Shown: positions 1-6,601, counted from the stretch's first letter. The stretch: DNA of 8,029 nt from Euryarchaeota archaeon UBA59 (GCA_002505495.1 DAVI01000120.1:4899-12927); one strand, 5' to 3'. The notes: generated from the letters alone by a model not told the origin. Program-made: numbers and translations.

Positions 1-411
1 GATGCGGTCACCGATTGGCTCGACGCCTGCGCTGCAGTCGAGGGTGGCGTCGAGGCAGTGGTGTCGCGCGCTCGCAGGGAAGGCATCGATTTGGTGGTAG
101 AGGGCGCTCACATGATTCCATCCAACAGACTGCTCAACGAATGGCGCTCGCAGGGTGGCGTTGCCATCGGTGTGGCGCTCGTCATCGACAACGAGTCGAT
201 CCACCAGGACAGGATTGTTGAGCGAGAGTCAAATTCTCACCGCGGCTCAGCCCGCTACCTCGCAGCATTTGGTCGAATCAGAGAGATTCAATCGGGCCTA
301 CTCATCCGTGCCAAAGGGTCGGGTTGGAAGATAATCGACACCCACCTCCACGACGATGGGACAGAGCGAGTTCGACAGTGGTTGGATGAGGCGTGGTACC
401 AACAGAGGTAA
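1..411 (+). CDS. 2-phosphoglycerate kinase-like protein, C-terminal part (5' end outside window)
   Basis: The frame is open from base 1, so only the last 136 residues are visible and the P-loop expected near the N-terminus is outside the window. The visible part resembles the C-terminal half of archaeal 2-phosphoglycerate kinases. It has a segment V-S-R-A-R-R-E-G followed by a strand ending in V-V-E-G-A-H-M-I-P, like the family's 'RA..EG..iviEGvHlvP'. Next come an H-x-D-R-I-x-x-R-E motif and R-Y-L-A-A-F-x-R-I-R-E-I-Q. In the family this enzyme phosphorylates 2-phosphoglycerate to 2,3-bisphosphoglycerate, the precursor of cyclic 2,3-diphosphoglycerate in some methanogens. The substrate is not proven here, and another P-loop small-molecule kinase is possible. 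The protein is soluble and cytoplasmic. It ends with TAA 43 nt before the AlkB start on the same strand, so the two may share a transcript. Confidence 0.7.
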   Translation, partial: DAVTDWLDACAAVEGGVEAVVSRARREGIDLVVEGAHMIPSNRLLNEWRSQGGVAIGVALVIDNESIHQDRIVERESNSHRGSARYLAAFGRIREIQSGLLIRAKGSGWKIIDTHLHDDGTERVRQWLDEAWYQQR

Positions 412-444
412 ATTAGGTCAGTTCAACGGCGGAGCAGCAGTCTT

Positions 445-450
445 GGTGAT
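445..450 (+). promoter_or_regulatory. Shine-Dalgarno GGTGAT that sets the AlkB start
   Basis: GGTGAT matches the archaeal anti-SD complement (GGAGGTGATC). It sits 4 nt before the ATG at 455, the same register as the SD GGAGGTGA before the gene starting at 3957. It supports ATG 455 over the longer in-frame ATG at 356, which lies inside the preceding gene and would add 33 poorly conserved-looking residues. Confidence 0.6.
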
Positions 451-454
451 TGAG

Positions 455-1483
455 ATGGAGCCCGAACTGAAGCCTGAGACGTGGGCCTTTCACCTGTTTG
501 GATTCATTGTACCTCTATCGGTACTTTGGGGTAACTACACTGGTGGATACTGGGTCTTTGGAGGTACCGTGCTCGCCCTCGGCATATACCCAATCCTCGA
601 TCAGGCATTCGGAGAGGCGAAGCCTGCTAGACCCCCACCGAAGTCTGGTAGACCGTACGAGTTGATGCTCGTTGCTCACGCCTTGCTCAGCCCTCTGATT
701 ATCGCGTCTCTCTGCTGGCGAGCCATGCAAGATGGTAACTCGTGGACGCTTTGGGTGGCAGGATTCAGCACGGGAATCTCGGCAGGAATCTCGGGAATCG
801 TAGTCGCTCACGAACTCGGTCACACCAAGCCCAAGTCGGCAAAGTGGTGGCTTGGAAGAATGAATCTCGTGCTGGCGTTGTACGCACACTTCACCACCGA
901 GCACAACTACAACCACCACAAAACGGTGGCGACGGACCTAGACCCGGCGAGCGCCCCTCAGGGAAGGGGGCTTTGGCTGCATGTGGCTCAGACGGTTCCG
1001 AGGCAGTTTTTGAGTGCATGGAGAACGGAGGTTTCTCGGGCTGAGAAGAAGGGCAAGTCCACCTTCTTCCTCTACAACCCGGTCTTCTTGGGATTGGTGG
1101 TCGAGGCCGCGTTGGTGGCGGCGATCTGGTTTGGCTTCGGGCAGTGGGTTTTGGTCGCCTTCCTCTATCAGGCGGCTGTCAGCATCTTCCTCTTGGAGTT
1201 CGTAAACTACATCCGCCACTATGGGTTGAGGCGAACCGTCGATGAACGGCAGACCGAGATGCACTCGTGGCAGTCTGAGAAGCGCTGGAGTCGCTGGACT
1301 CTTCTGGAGTTGACCCGCCATCCGGCGCACCACATGAAGGCAAGTCTTCCGTTCTGGCAGTTGCAGCCCTACGAAGGTGCGCCGACGCTGCCGTCAGGTT
1401 ACTTCGGGGTCTTTTGGCCGAGTCTGATACCGCCGCTCTGGCATCGCTGGATGAAGCCGCGAATCCCTGCCGAGATGCAGTGA
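455..1483 (+). CDS. alkB: AlkB-type alkane 1-monooxygenase (membrane di-iron hydroxylase)
   Basis: The protein has 342 residues from ATG 455 and belongs to the integral-membrane non-haem di-iron hydroxylase/desaturase superfamily. All AlkB-type histidine motifs are present. They are H-E-L-G-H (H119, H123), E-H-N-Y-N-H-H (H150, H154, H155) followed by the typical V-A-T-x-x-D-P-A-S-A, N-Y-I-R-H-Y-G-L (H255), and L-T-R-H-P-A-H-H (H289, H292, H293). The motif L-P-S-G-Y follows, as in known AlkB proteins. About six hydrophobic segments are visible, near residues 12-27, 32-50, 70-90, 97-117 and a pair at 211-250. Family members hydroxylate the terminal carbon of n-alkanes using O2 and electrons from rubredoxin; no rubredoxin is fused or encoded nearby. 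The N-J-I-R-H-Y-G-type element favours AlkB over a fatty-acid desaturase or xylene monooxygenase, but substrate and chain length cannot be read. At 342 residues it is somewhat shorter than the roughly 400 of Pseudomonas AlkB. Its stop is 3 nt from the stop of the convergent pilin-like gene. Confidence 0.85.
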   Translation: MEPELKPETWAFHLFGFIVPLSVLWGNYTGGYWVFGGTVLALGIYPILDQAFGEAKPARPPPKSGRPYELMLVAHALLSPLIIASLCWRAMQDGNSWTLWVAGFSTGISAGISGIVVAHELGHTKPKSAKWWLGRMNLVLALYAHFTTEHNYNHHKTVATDLDPASAPQGRGLWLHVAQTVPRQFLSAWRTEVSRAEKKGKSTFFLYNPVFLGLVVEAALVAAIWFGFGQWVLVAFLYQAAVSIFLLEFVNYIRHYGLRRTVDERQTEMHSWQSEKRWSRWTLLELTRHPAHHMKASLPFWQLQPYEGAPTLPSGYFGVFWPSLIPPLWHRWMKPRIPAEMQ

Positions 1484-1486
1484 GAT

Positions 1487-1954
1487 TCAACTGATTACAA
1501 TCTCAGCTTGGTACCCGACCAGTTGGAGTCGGGCGTGACGGTCGGCGATTCCCACCTCACAAGTGACGGTGAAGGTGCCACTCGAGTTAGTGACTGCAAC
1601 ATCGGTCAGAATGATCTCGACTCCTCGGTGCTCACCGTGCCGCATCAGGTCAGCCGCAGTCGAGTTTGCCGCCGAGTCAACAGCCTCCTGCCAGTCAGCA
1701 CCTCCAGCAACCAAGGCCGCGCTCCGGTTCTCGATGAGAGGTTGCCAGACTGTGCTGAATGATTCGGTGACGTCCAACACATCGTGAGTCCCGGTGTCGT
1801 AAGGCTCACCGAGACCGGCGACCGAGATGCCGTACCAAGCCATCGAGAGAAGTGTCAACATCAGTATGATGCCGGTCGCCAACAGCATTTGGCCAGTCTC
1901 ATCGGAGAACAGGCCATCCTCGGCGGACATTGAGACACCCCGTCTGCGCATCAT
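1487..1954 (-). CDS. Pilin-like single-helix exported protein B (last gene of pilus operon)
   Basis: This small protein (155 residues from ATG 1954) has one N-terminal membrane helix at about residues 23-46 and a predicted outside domain. Just before the helix is D-E-T-G-Q-M-L-L-A-T-G. G21-Q22 could be a prepilin-peptidase-like cut site, though the usual Lys/Arg before the Gly is missing. The outer part begins with a region rich in Ser, Thr and Ala that is probably helical. It ends in alternating hydrophobic residues suggesting beta strands (T-F-T-V-T-C-E-V through Y-Q-A-E-I-V-I). One cysteine (C132) is present. From memory the layout resembles small haloarchaeal proteins encoded next to tadC genes; this is unchecked. 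ATG 1954 overlaps the upstream stop as ATGA, follows a G-rich run and supplies R-R-R before the helix. ATG 1930, with GGGGTG upstream in good register, is a close alternative; TTG 1975 is unlikely. A structural rather than filament-forming role is possible. Confidence 0.7.
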   Translation of the reverse strand: MMRRRGVSMSAEDGLFSDETGQMLLATGIILMLTLLSMAWYGISVAGLGEPYDTGTHDVLDVTESFSTVWQPLIENRSAALVAGGADWQEAVDSAANSTAADLMRHGEHRGVEIILTDVAVTNSSGTFTVTCEVGIADRHARLQLVGYQAEIVIS

Positions 1955-2409
1955 GCAGACCCCCCAGTGTGCCAAACCTGCAGACTGACTGACCAGACAT
2001 CTCCGCCATTGTGGACAAGATGATGAACACTAACGGTCCTCCCGAGTGGGGTGCTCCCAGTGCCGTGTCTAGAGAGTTCTCCCCCATTGTTTGCCAACCA
2101 GCAGTTGCCCTGCACGGAGGTGGGAAGCCCGGCAAGAAGAGCGTTGCAGGAATCGTCGAGGGATTCGGTGGCGAGCATTTCACCCATTCTGGTGGTGTGA
2201 TTCCCCATGTCTGTGGCATCGGTTCCAAGTTGCAATACGAAAGCGTCCTCCGCGGCGAGTTGGAGAGCGCCGTCCGAAGCGGGTGATACCGGGTCCGGGA
2301 TCTGAAGTTGCAAGACGAAGGTTCCCGACATGAAGAAGAGCCAGAAGAGCGTCAACATCTCAAGAATGTGGACTTGAGCGCCATCCGGTGAAACCTCACG
2401 GTGTTGCAT
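1951..2409 (-). CDS. Pilin-like single-helix exported protein A
   Basis: The protein has 152 residues with a short N-terminal tail, the motif D-G-A-Q-V-H-I-L-E-M-L (residues 9-19) and a hydrophobic helix to about residue 35. The remaining ~115 residues should lie outside. A small residue plus Gln, then a Glu inside the start of the helix, resembles archaeal pilin-like proteins with the pattern 'R-[AG]-Q-x-x-x-L-E'. The usual Arg is Asp here. C88 and C103 are spaced to form a disulfide. The C-terminus has beta-like alternation ending in S-L-Q-V-W. I recall a similar N-terminus and a final hydrophobic-x-W in a haloarchaeal family near tadC genes, but have not checked it. ATG 2409 lies 9 nt after the TadC-like 2 stop and has only a weak GTGA SD, so its translation may depend on coupling. 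It is a candidate pilin or pseudopilin; an accessory assembly protein is the alternative. Confidence 0.72.
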   Translation of the reverse strand: MQHREVSPDGAQVHILEMLTLFWLFFMSGTFVLQLQIPDPVSPASDGALQLAAEDAFVLQLGTDATDMGNHTTRMGEMLATESLDDSCNALLAGLPTSVQGNCWLANNGGELSRHGTGSTPLGRTVSVHHLVHNGGDVWSVSLQVWHTGGSA

Positions 2410-2418
2410 CTTCTCACA

Positions 2419-3957
2419 TCAACCTGGAATGAACGAACCCAACGCTGGGTTCAGACCCGCATCGCCATCAATTCCAATCAGGTCGGGAGAGAATGCGATG
2501 AAGTTGAAGCATAGTATTGCAAAGATGAGCATGAATCCAGCGTGTTTCATTCCGCTTGATAATCTGCCAGTAGCCATCAGCCCAGCCATCGCCCCGTTAC
2601 CGAGGGCCTGCGCGCTAACGCCGTAGAAGAAGACGACTAGGAAGAAGAGAGGGTCGATGGCGCGAATCACCATGTTTCCTATTTGGGCTGAATCATCACC
2701 CGCGTTTGAACTTGAAATTGCGGGGATGAAGACCTTCGCGAGAACGACGATGACACCAAGGAAAACGAAGTAGGAAGTCCAAATAACGGCGATGTAAGAG
2801 GCGATAGCGCGCTCTCTCTCACTCTGTAGGAACTTGATTTCGCGGCTGTCATTTGCAGCGGTCACCAGAATGTCGGAGATTTTCCCTCCCGCCTTGTTCG
2901 CTTCTTGAATAAGGCTGATCGCTCTCTTGACCAGTGGTGTTCCGACCCTATCCGCGAACATCTGAATGACATCCCCGAAGGCTACGCCCCAACTGAGTTG
3001 GTCAGACATCCGCCGAACCTCCTCATTTAACGCACCGTACTCCGAACGGGCGAGCGTTCTCACTGCCAAGGTCATTGACAAACCTCCTTTCCAATATTCT
3101 GCCAGGTCTCTCAGGAAGTCTGGGAATTTTTCCTCCATGGCGTCAATCTTCTTCATCTGACGGTCCCAGTATATTGCTCCAGGCAGACAGATGAAAACAA
3201 AACCATAGGCGAAGAAGTTGATGAAGAGGAACGGCCTCAAGGTAACAGGCCCGAGATTGACCTCTGGGCCTACGAACTGAGCAGCGTTGTTCATCCAGTC
3301 TGGAACGCCGTCGTATGAATCGACGGATATGGTCACGATGAAGTTCGTCATTCGAGGAAGATTACGGTCGAATTCCAGCCACAATTCCCACCCTTCACCT
3401 GGGATTGCATGATCGATTACGATATGGCAGTCATCTTGGTTGGTCACGGCTTGAACTACATGTGAGGTGCCAAGGCCACCGCCGAATGACGGCTCCCAAA
3501 GTGTTACCGTGTACGGAAACTCAACATCCGCCGAAGCAGTACAGTCTAATCTCATCGGTTGTATCGGATGCGGTAACGCGCCCAACTTCAGCTCGTCGAT
3601 GCCGGGTATGTCGAACATCTGGCCCATTCCGGGCCCCTTCACATTGTCCCACTGGAGTGTCATCGTTTGAGTTGCGGCCCGTTCCCGCGTCCAGAAGCAG
3701 GTTTCGTTCATCGCATAGTCCGGTTGAGCGCTGTTCGGGTCAAATCCACACGCATTGTTGATGAAGACCGGGTTTTCATTGAGTGGGGCGGGCGCCATAA
3801 TCCCGAAGATGAGGTCGGCGTTTGTCGCCCAGAATGCTAGGCAGAGTATTCCGATCAAGCCGGATGTGATGGAGATTGCGAGGAAGTTCCGTCGCATGTT
3901 GTCGTCCTTGGGAAGGTCTAGTTCAACGCGAATCTTCTCTTTTCTCTTGCGTGCCAA
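2419..3957 (-). CDS. TadC/FlaJ-like platform protein 2 with large extracytoplasmic insert (type II secretion F domain)
   Basis: This is an integral-membrane platform protein of 512 residues. A Lys/Arg-rich cytoplasmic tail (1-22) is followed by TM1 at about 24-45, an extracytoplasmic domain at about 46-240, TM2 at about 242-263 and the cytoplasmic T2SSF domain at about 264-385. TM3 (386-412), TM4 (433-450) and an extra TM5 (473-490) follow. The T2SSF domain shows F-P-D-F-L-R-D-L-A-E at 278, the Y-G-x-L-N-E-E segment, W-G-V-A-F-G-D-V, and A-G-G-K-I-S-D-I-L with R-E-I-K-F-L. These are typical of archaeal TadC-like proteins. The insert holds four cysteines (C70, C87, C139, C177), so two disulfides are possible; I do not recognise its fold. 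The protein should sit over the ATPase hexamer and pair with TadC-like 1. The start is TTG 3957, set by a strong SD 4 nt upstream; the next ATG is residue 21. At 512 residues it is clearly longer than bacterial TadB/TadC (about 300). Confidence 0.88.
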   Translation of the reverse strand: MARKRKEKIRVELDLPKDDNMRRNFLAISITSGLIGILCLAFWATNADLIFGIMAPAPLNENPVFINNACGFDPNSAQPDYAMNETCFWTRERAATQTMTLQWDNVKGPGMGQMFDIPGIDELKLGALPHPIQPMRLDCTASADVEFPYTVTLWEPSFGGGLGTSHVVQAVTNQDDCHIVIDHAIPGEGWELWLEFDRNLPRMTNFIVTISVDSYDGVPDWMNNAAQFVGPEVNLGPVTLRPFLFINFFAYGFVFICLPGAIYWDRQMKKIDAMEEKFPDFLRDLAEYWKGGLSMTLAVRTLARSEYGALNEEVRRMSDQLSWGVAFGDVIQMFADRVGTPLVKRAISLIQEANKAGGKISDILVTAANDSREIKFLQSERERAIASYIAVIWTSYFVFLGVIVVLAKVFIPAISSSNAGDDSAQIGNMVIRAIDPLFFLVVFFYGVSAQALGNGAMAGLMATGRLSSGMKHAGFMLIFAILCFNFIAFSPDLIGIDGDAGLNPALGSFIPG

Positions 3958-3961
3958 TATT

Positions 3962-3969
3962 TCACCTCC
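3962..3969 (-). promoter_or_regulatory. Strong Shine-Dalgarno GGAGGTGA before a TTG start
   Basis: On the minus strand GGAGGTGA is followed by AATA and then TTG at 3957. It lies in the 15-nt gap after the TadC-like 1 stop. The near-perfect SD decides for the non-ATG start of TadC-like 2. Confidence 0.75.
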
Positions 3970-3972
3970 CGC

Positions 3973-5064
3973 TCACATTTCCTGTTCCTTGCTCATCATC
4001 CAGACGAGAATCCCGTATGCTATGTGAATCGTCGGTAGAACACCCAAGACGACTCCGTAGACCATTGTCTCCGACAACTGAGCGCCCGAGCCGGACACCC
4101 AGAACATGATGACCAGCATGACGATCAGGAAGAGAGGCATTGCGACAGCGACCACAACATATGATTCAGCCATCATCGCCAGTGTCTCAAGGAACACGCC
4201 GAGCCGAATTCTGTTTTCTCGCATGTAGTGCTCCGCCCTGTTTAGGAAGTAGATTTTCAGGTTCCCCCCAGAGGTCAGGGTGCCTGTCATACCTTGGAAG
4301 AATTGTGAGACCCAAGGGGAGGCCGCTCTATCGACAGAGAGTTTGATTGCTGTCACCAAGTCCATTCCGAGCAGAGTGACATCTCGGTAAATCATCGCAG
4401 CGTCATAGGCTATTTCGTTGTAGATTTCTTCGTTCATGGCGAGTGACTTGAAGATTTTCGAGGGGGTCGCATTCGCTGCCGCCATCGCTGCTGTGTAAGA
4501 TGCTGCGTAGGGGATGTACTTCTCCAACGCCTCGCCCCGCTCAAACCTCTTGCGCTCTGCAGCACCAAGGAAATGACGGTAGGCGTAGATGGGGGCCAAG
4601 ATGCCAAAGAGTACCACCAGACCAGCCCTGGCTGTGCCAGAAAACACCTTCGTTACGTAGAATGGGCAACCGCCGTAGGTGTATTCCTGGTCATCCGGGC
4701 CCACCCCGGTCCAGTCGAGGCTCGGGTTGATGTCATTGGGGTTCCAAAACGCCCAGTCAATACATGGGATTATGGATTCCTCAGTCTGCTGTTTTTCATA
4801 GAGGGCGATTCCGCCGATATCCGGAAGGAAGGCGAGAGAGAGAACGCCGATGCAGATTGCGAAAGCTACGATTGTGCTCATGTATGTAGTAGCCTTGTAG
4901 ACCTCCGGCATCACCCGAATATTTGCCTGTAGGAGTGTTTTCTGCAACTCTTTGTCAGCACGAGCCCTCTTTATTATCCACTTACCGATAATAAGGTTGG
5001 AGAAGACCTGCCAACGGCTGAGAGTCATCCCCTCAAAGCGCTTTTTCTCCGGCTTTTTCGCCAC
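3973..5064 (-). CDS. TadC/FlaJ-like platform protein 1 (type II secretion F domain)
   Basis: This membrane protein has 363 residues. It has a basic N-terminal tail, a cytoplasmic stretch to about residue 57, TM1 at about 58-80, an outside loop at about 81-143 with C101 and C133, and TM2 at about 145-163. The cytoplasmic T2SSF domain follows at about 164-295, then TM3 (300-322) and TM4 (332-356). The domain includes E-A-L-E-K-Y-I-P-Y-A-A-S-Y and the turn T-S-G-G-N-L-K-I-Y-F with R-A-E-H-Y, matching the conserved 'GG' region of archaeal FlaJ/TadC proteins. Paired with the following gene it should form a heteromeric platform, as with TadB/TadC in bacteria. It differs from its partner in lacking the large insert and the fifth helix. 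The start is GTG 5064, with GAGGTG at 5071-5076 as SD; that SD overlaps the ATPase stop codon, suggesting translational coupling. Confidence 0.85.
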   Translation of the reverse strand: MAKKPEKKRFEGMTLSRWQVFSNLIIGKWIIKRARADKELQKTLLQANIRVMPEVYKATTYMSTIVAFAICIGVLSLAFLPDIGGIALYEKQQTEESIIPCIDWAFWNPNDINPSLDWTGVGPDDQEYTYGGCPFYVTKVFSGTARAGLVVLFGILAPIYAYRHFLGAAERKRFERGEALEKYIPYAASYTAAMAAANATPSKIFKSLAMNEEIYNEIAYDAAMIYRDVTLLGMDLVTAIKLSVDRAASPWVSQFFQGMTGTLTSGGNLKIYFLNRAEHYMRENRIRLGVFLETLAMMAESYVVVAVAMPLFLIVMLVIMFWVSGSGAQLSETMVYGVVLGVLPTIHIAYGILVWMMSKEQEM

Positions 5065-5070
5065 CTAGGA

Positions 5071-5076
5071 CACCTC
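5071..5076 (-). promoter_or_regulatory. Shine-Dalgarno GAGGTG overlapping the ATPase stop, before a GTG start
   Basis: The minus strand reads TGAGGTG, in which the TGA is the ATPase stop (5077-5075) and GAGGTG is the SD. Six bases follow before GTG 5064. Ribosomes finishing the ATPase therefore end on the SD of the next gene. Confidence 0.65.
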
Positions 5077-6601
5077 ACTGAAGCCCGTCCACTCTAGCCA
5101 ATACGGCTTGTGGGCGAACATAGTATTCGGTGATTATTTGAGCCACCTGGTCAGATTTTCGAATGTCGTTGAGGACCATCCAGTCGAGGATTCTCTTGCG
5201 GGTTCGCAACTCATTTCGCATCTCATCCTGATTGAGGTTGATCTTCACCATTATTTTCTCCAAGACGTAGGACTTACCTGAGAACTCGTAGTCGTCGGTG
5301 GCTGGGTCCCACTTGAACACCTCGTTCGTGATGACCTCCTGACTGTGCGGATCGACGCCGACAATCTCCACAATCTGCTTGGTCCGCCGCACACGACGAC
5401 CATTGATTCTGGTCTGCATTTGGATTGAGCACGCTTCCAGTGCTGGGAGAAGAACTCTCGGAATGTCAATCGGCTTGTTCTCGAGGCGGTGTACGAGGGC
5501 TGTGATGGAGTCGGCGTGAACAGTGGAATAGGAACAGTGTCCAGTAGCCATCGCCTGGAACAGAACATACGCTTCTGCACCACGGATCTCACCGACGATG
5601 ATGTACTCAGGACGCTCTCGAAGTGCTGCCTTCAGTAGTTCGAACTCACCGATTTCACCTTCGTCAGACTCACCTCCGAAACCTTGCCGAGTAAGACCGG
5701 GAATCCAGTTCGGCTGGGGGATGTTGACCTCTCGGGTCGACTCGATGCTGACAATCTTCATCTGCCACGGGATGAACAGCGCCATCGCGTTCAGAGTGGT
5801 CGTCTTTCCAGACGCCGTTCCACCCACGAAGAGCATCGAAATACCTTGTTGGAAAGCAATCCACATGTAGGCGACCATAAGACTCGTCATGGTTCTGAAA
5901 GCGATGATGTCACATGGCGAGAAGGGGTCTTCTCGGAATCGGCGGATACAGAATGTCGAACCCTTTGTTGAAATCTCGTAGCCCAACTTCATGACGATTC
6001 GAGAGCCATCCATGAGAGTTGCGTCAAGCAGCGGCTCAGCTACGGAAATGTGCTTGCCGCAGCGTTGTGCGAGTTTGATGATGTAGGACTCCAACTCATC
6101 GTCGTCAGGCCATGCGATGGAGGTCTCGACCGACTCGAACTTCCGGTGATAAGCGAAGATGGGGATGCCGGTCCCATCGAGGGACACATCCTCAACATTG
6201 GAGTCATTCATCAGCACGTCCATGCGGCCGTAGCCTAGCAGGTCACGCTTGAGATAGTAGAAAATCTTGGAGCGGGATTTCTTGGTGATTCTCATCGAAT
6301 AGGACTTGATGACTTGGTCCATTGCGGCGCGCAAATAGCCAGCCGGATCGGTGTCGATTTCGTCAATGTCGGCGGTCACGGACTTCACGAAGATGTCCAT
6401 TATCAACTCGAAGTCACGCTGCTCAGCCTTGGTCAAAGGAGGCTCAATCGCCTGATACATGATGTTCAGAGTTCGAAGGTCTCGAACAATCCTAGCGAAG
6501 GCGTGAGGAGGGGCTACCGGGTACTTGTCGAGCTCCTCGTATTGGGCTCGCTGCTCCCGTCGCCTCTGTCTCTTCGGTCTCCCCTTACCTTTTCGTGCCA
6601 T
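5075..6601 (-). CDS. TadA/GspE-type secretion-pilus ATPase
   Basis: This cytoplasmic hexameric-type ATPase has 508 residues. A strongly basic N-terminus (about 1-20) is followed by an N-terminal domain to about residue 235. That domain contains the family motif D-L-L-G-Y-G-R-M-D-V-L-M-N-D-S-N-V-E-D-V. The catalytic core has Walker A G-G-T-A-S-G-K-T (260-267), an Asp box reading I-E-S-T-R-E (286-291), Walker B with V-G-E-I-R-G (336-341) and a His box G-H-C-S-Y-S-T-V-H-A-D (354-364). The usual Asp of the Asp box (E-D-T) is Ser288. The C-terminal part (R-R-x-R-R-T-K-Q-I-V-E-I-V-G, then V-F-K-W-D-P) is the extension seen in archaeal members. The enzyme should drive assembly through the two TadC-like proteins encoded directly after it. 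ATG 6601 has the SD GGAGGT seven bases upstream. A DNA-transfer VirB11-type role is less likely given the TadC neighbours. Confidence 0.92.
   Translation of the reverse strand: MARKGKGRPKRQRRREQRAQYEELDKYPVAPPHAFARIVRDLRTLNIMYQAIEPPLTKAEQRDFELIMDIFVKSVTADIDEIDTDPAGYLRAAMDQVIKSYSMRITKKSRSKIFYYLKRDLLGYGRMDVLMNDSNVEDVSLDGTGIPIFAYHRKFESVETSIAWPDDDELESYIIKLAQRCGKHISVAEPLLDATLMDGSRIVMKLGYEISTKGSTFCIRRFREDPFSPCDIIAFRTMTSLMVAYMWIAFQQGISMLFVGGTASGKTTTLNAMALFIPWQMKIVSIESTREVNIPQPNWIPGLTRQGFGGESDEGEIGEFELLKAALRERPEYIIVGEIRGAEAYVLFQAMATGHCSYSTVHADSITALVHRLENKPIDIPRVLLPALEACSIQMQTRINGRRVRRTKQIVEIVGVDPHSQEVITNEVFKWDPATDDYEFSGKSYVLEKIMVKINLNQDEMRNELRTRKRILDWMVLNDIRKSDQVAQIITEYYVRPQAVLARVDGLQ

Larger units (their letters stand above)
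1487..6601 (-). other. Putative five-gene Tad-like pilus/secretion operon
   Basis: Five minus-strand genes follow one another with almost no spacing: ATPase, 10 nt, TadC-like 1, 15 nt, TadC-like 2, 9 nt, pilin-like A, then an ATGA stop/start overlap, pilin-like B. SD motifs lie in the short gaps, and no internal promoter is evident. This is the core set of an archaeal type IV filament system of the Tad-like branch, with the platform split over two genes. A prepilin peptidase is not included. The likely promoter region is upstream at 6602-6730. Confidence 0.8.

Noticed and set aside
356..454. Longer AlkB reading with ATG 356
   Set aside because: It overlaps the kinase gene by 56 nt, adds 33 residues without a recognisable family match, and ATG 455 has a good SD.
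515..1333. Open frames on the minus strand opposite alkB (515-919 and 938-1333)
   Set aside because: They lie wholly antisense to a clearly conserved gene, are low in hydrophobic structure and rich in Arg/Pro/Ser, and lack an SD.
1514..1533. Stem-loop CCCGAC/GTCGGG as alkB terminator
   Set aside because: It has only 6 bp with an 8-nt loop, is not followed by T residues, and lies in the coding 3' end of pilin-like B; archaeal termination does not depend on such hairpins.
1955..1975. TTG 1975 as the start of pilin-like B
   Set aside because: It has no good SD and would enlarge the overlap with pilin-like A; ATG 1954 (ATGA overlap) or 1930 fits better.
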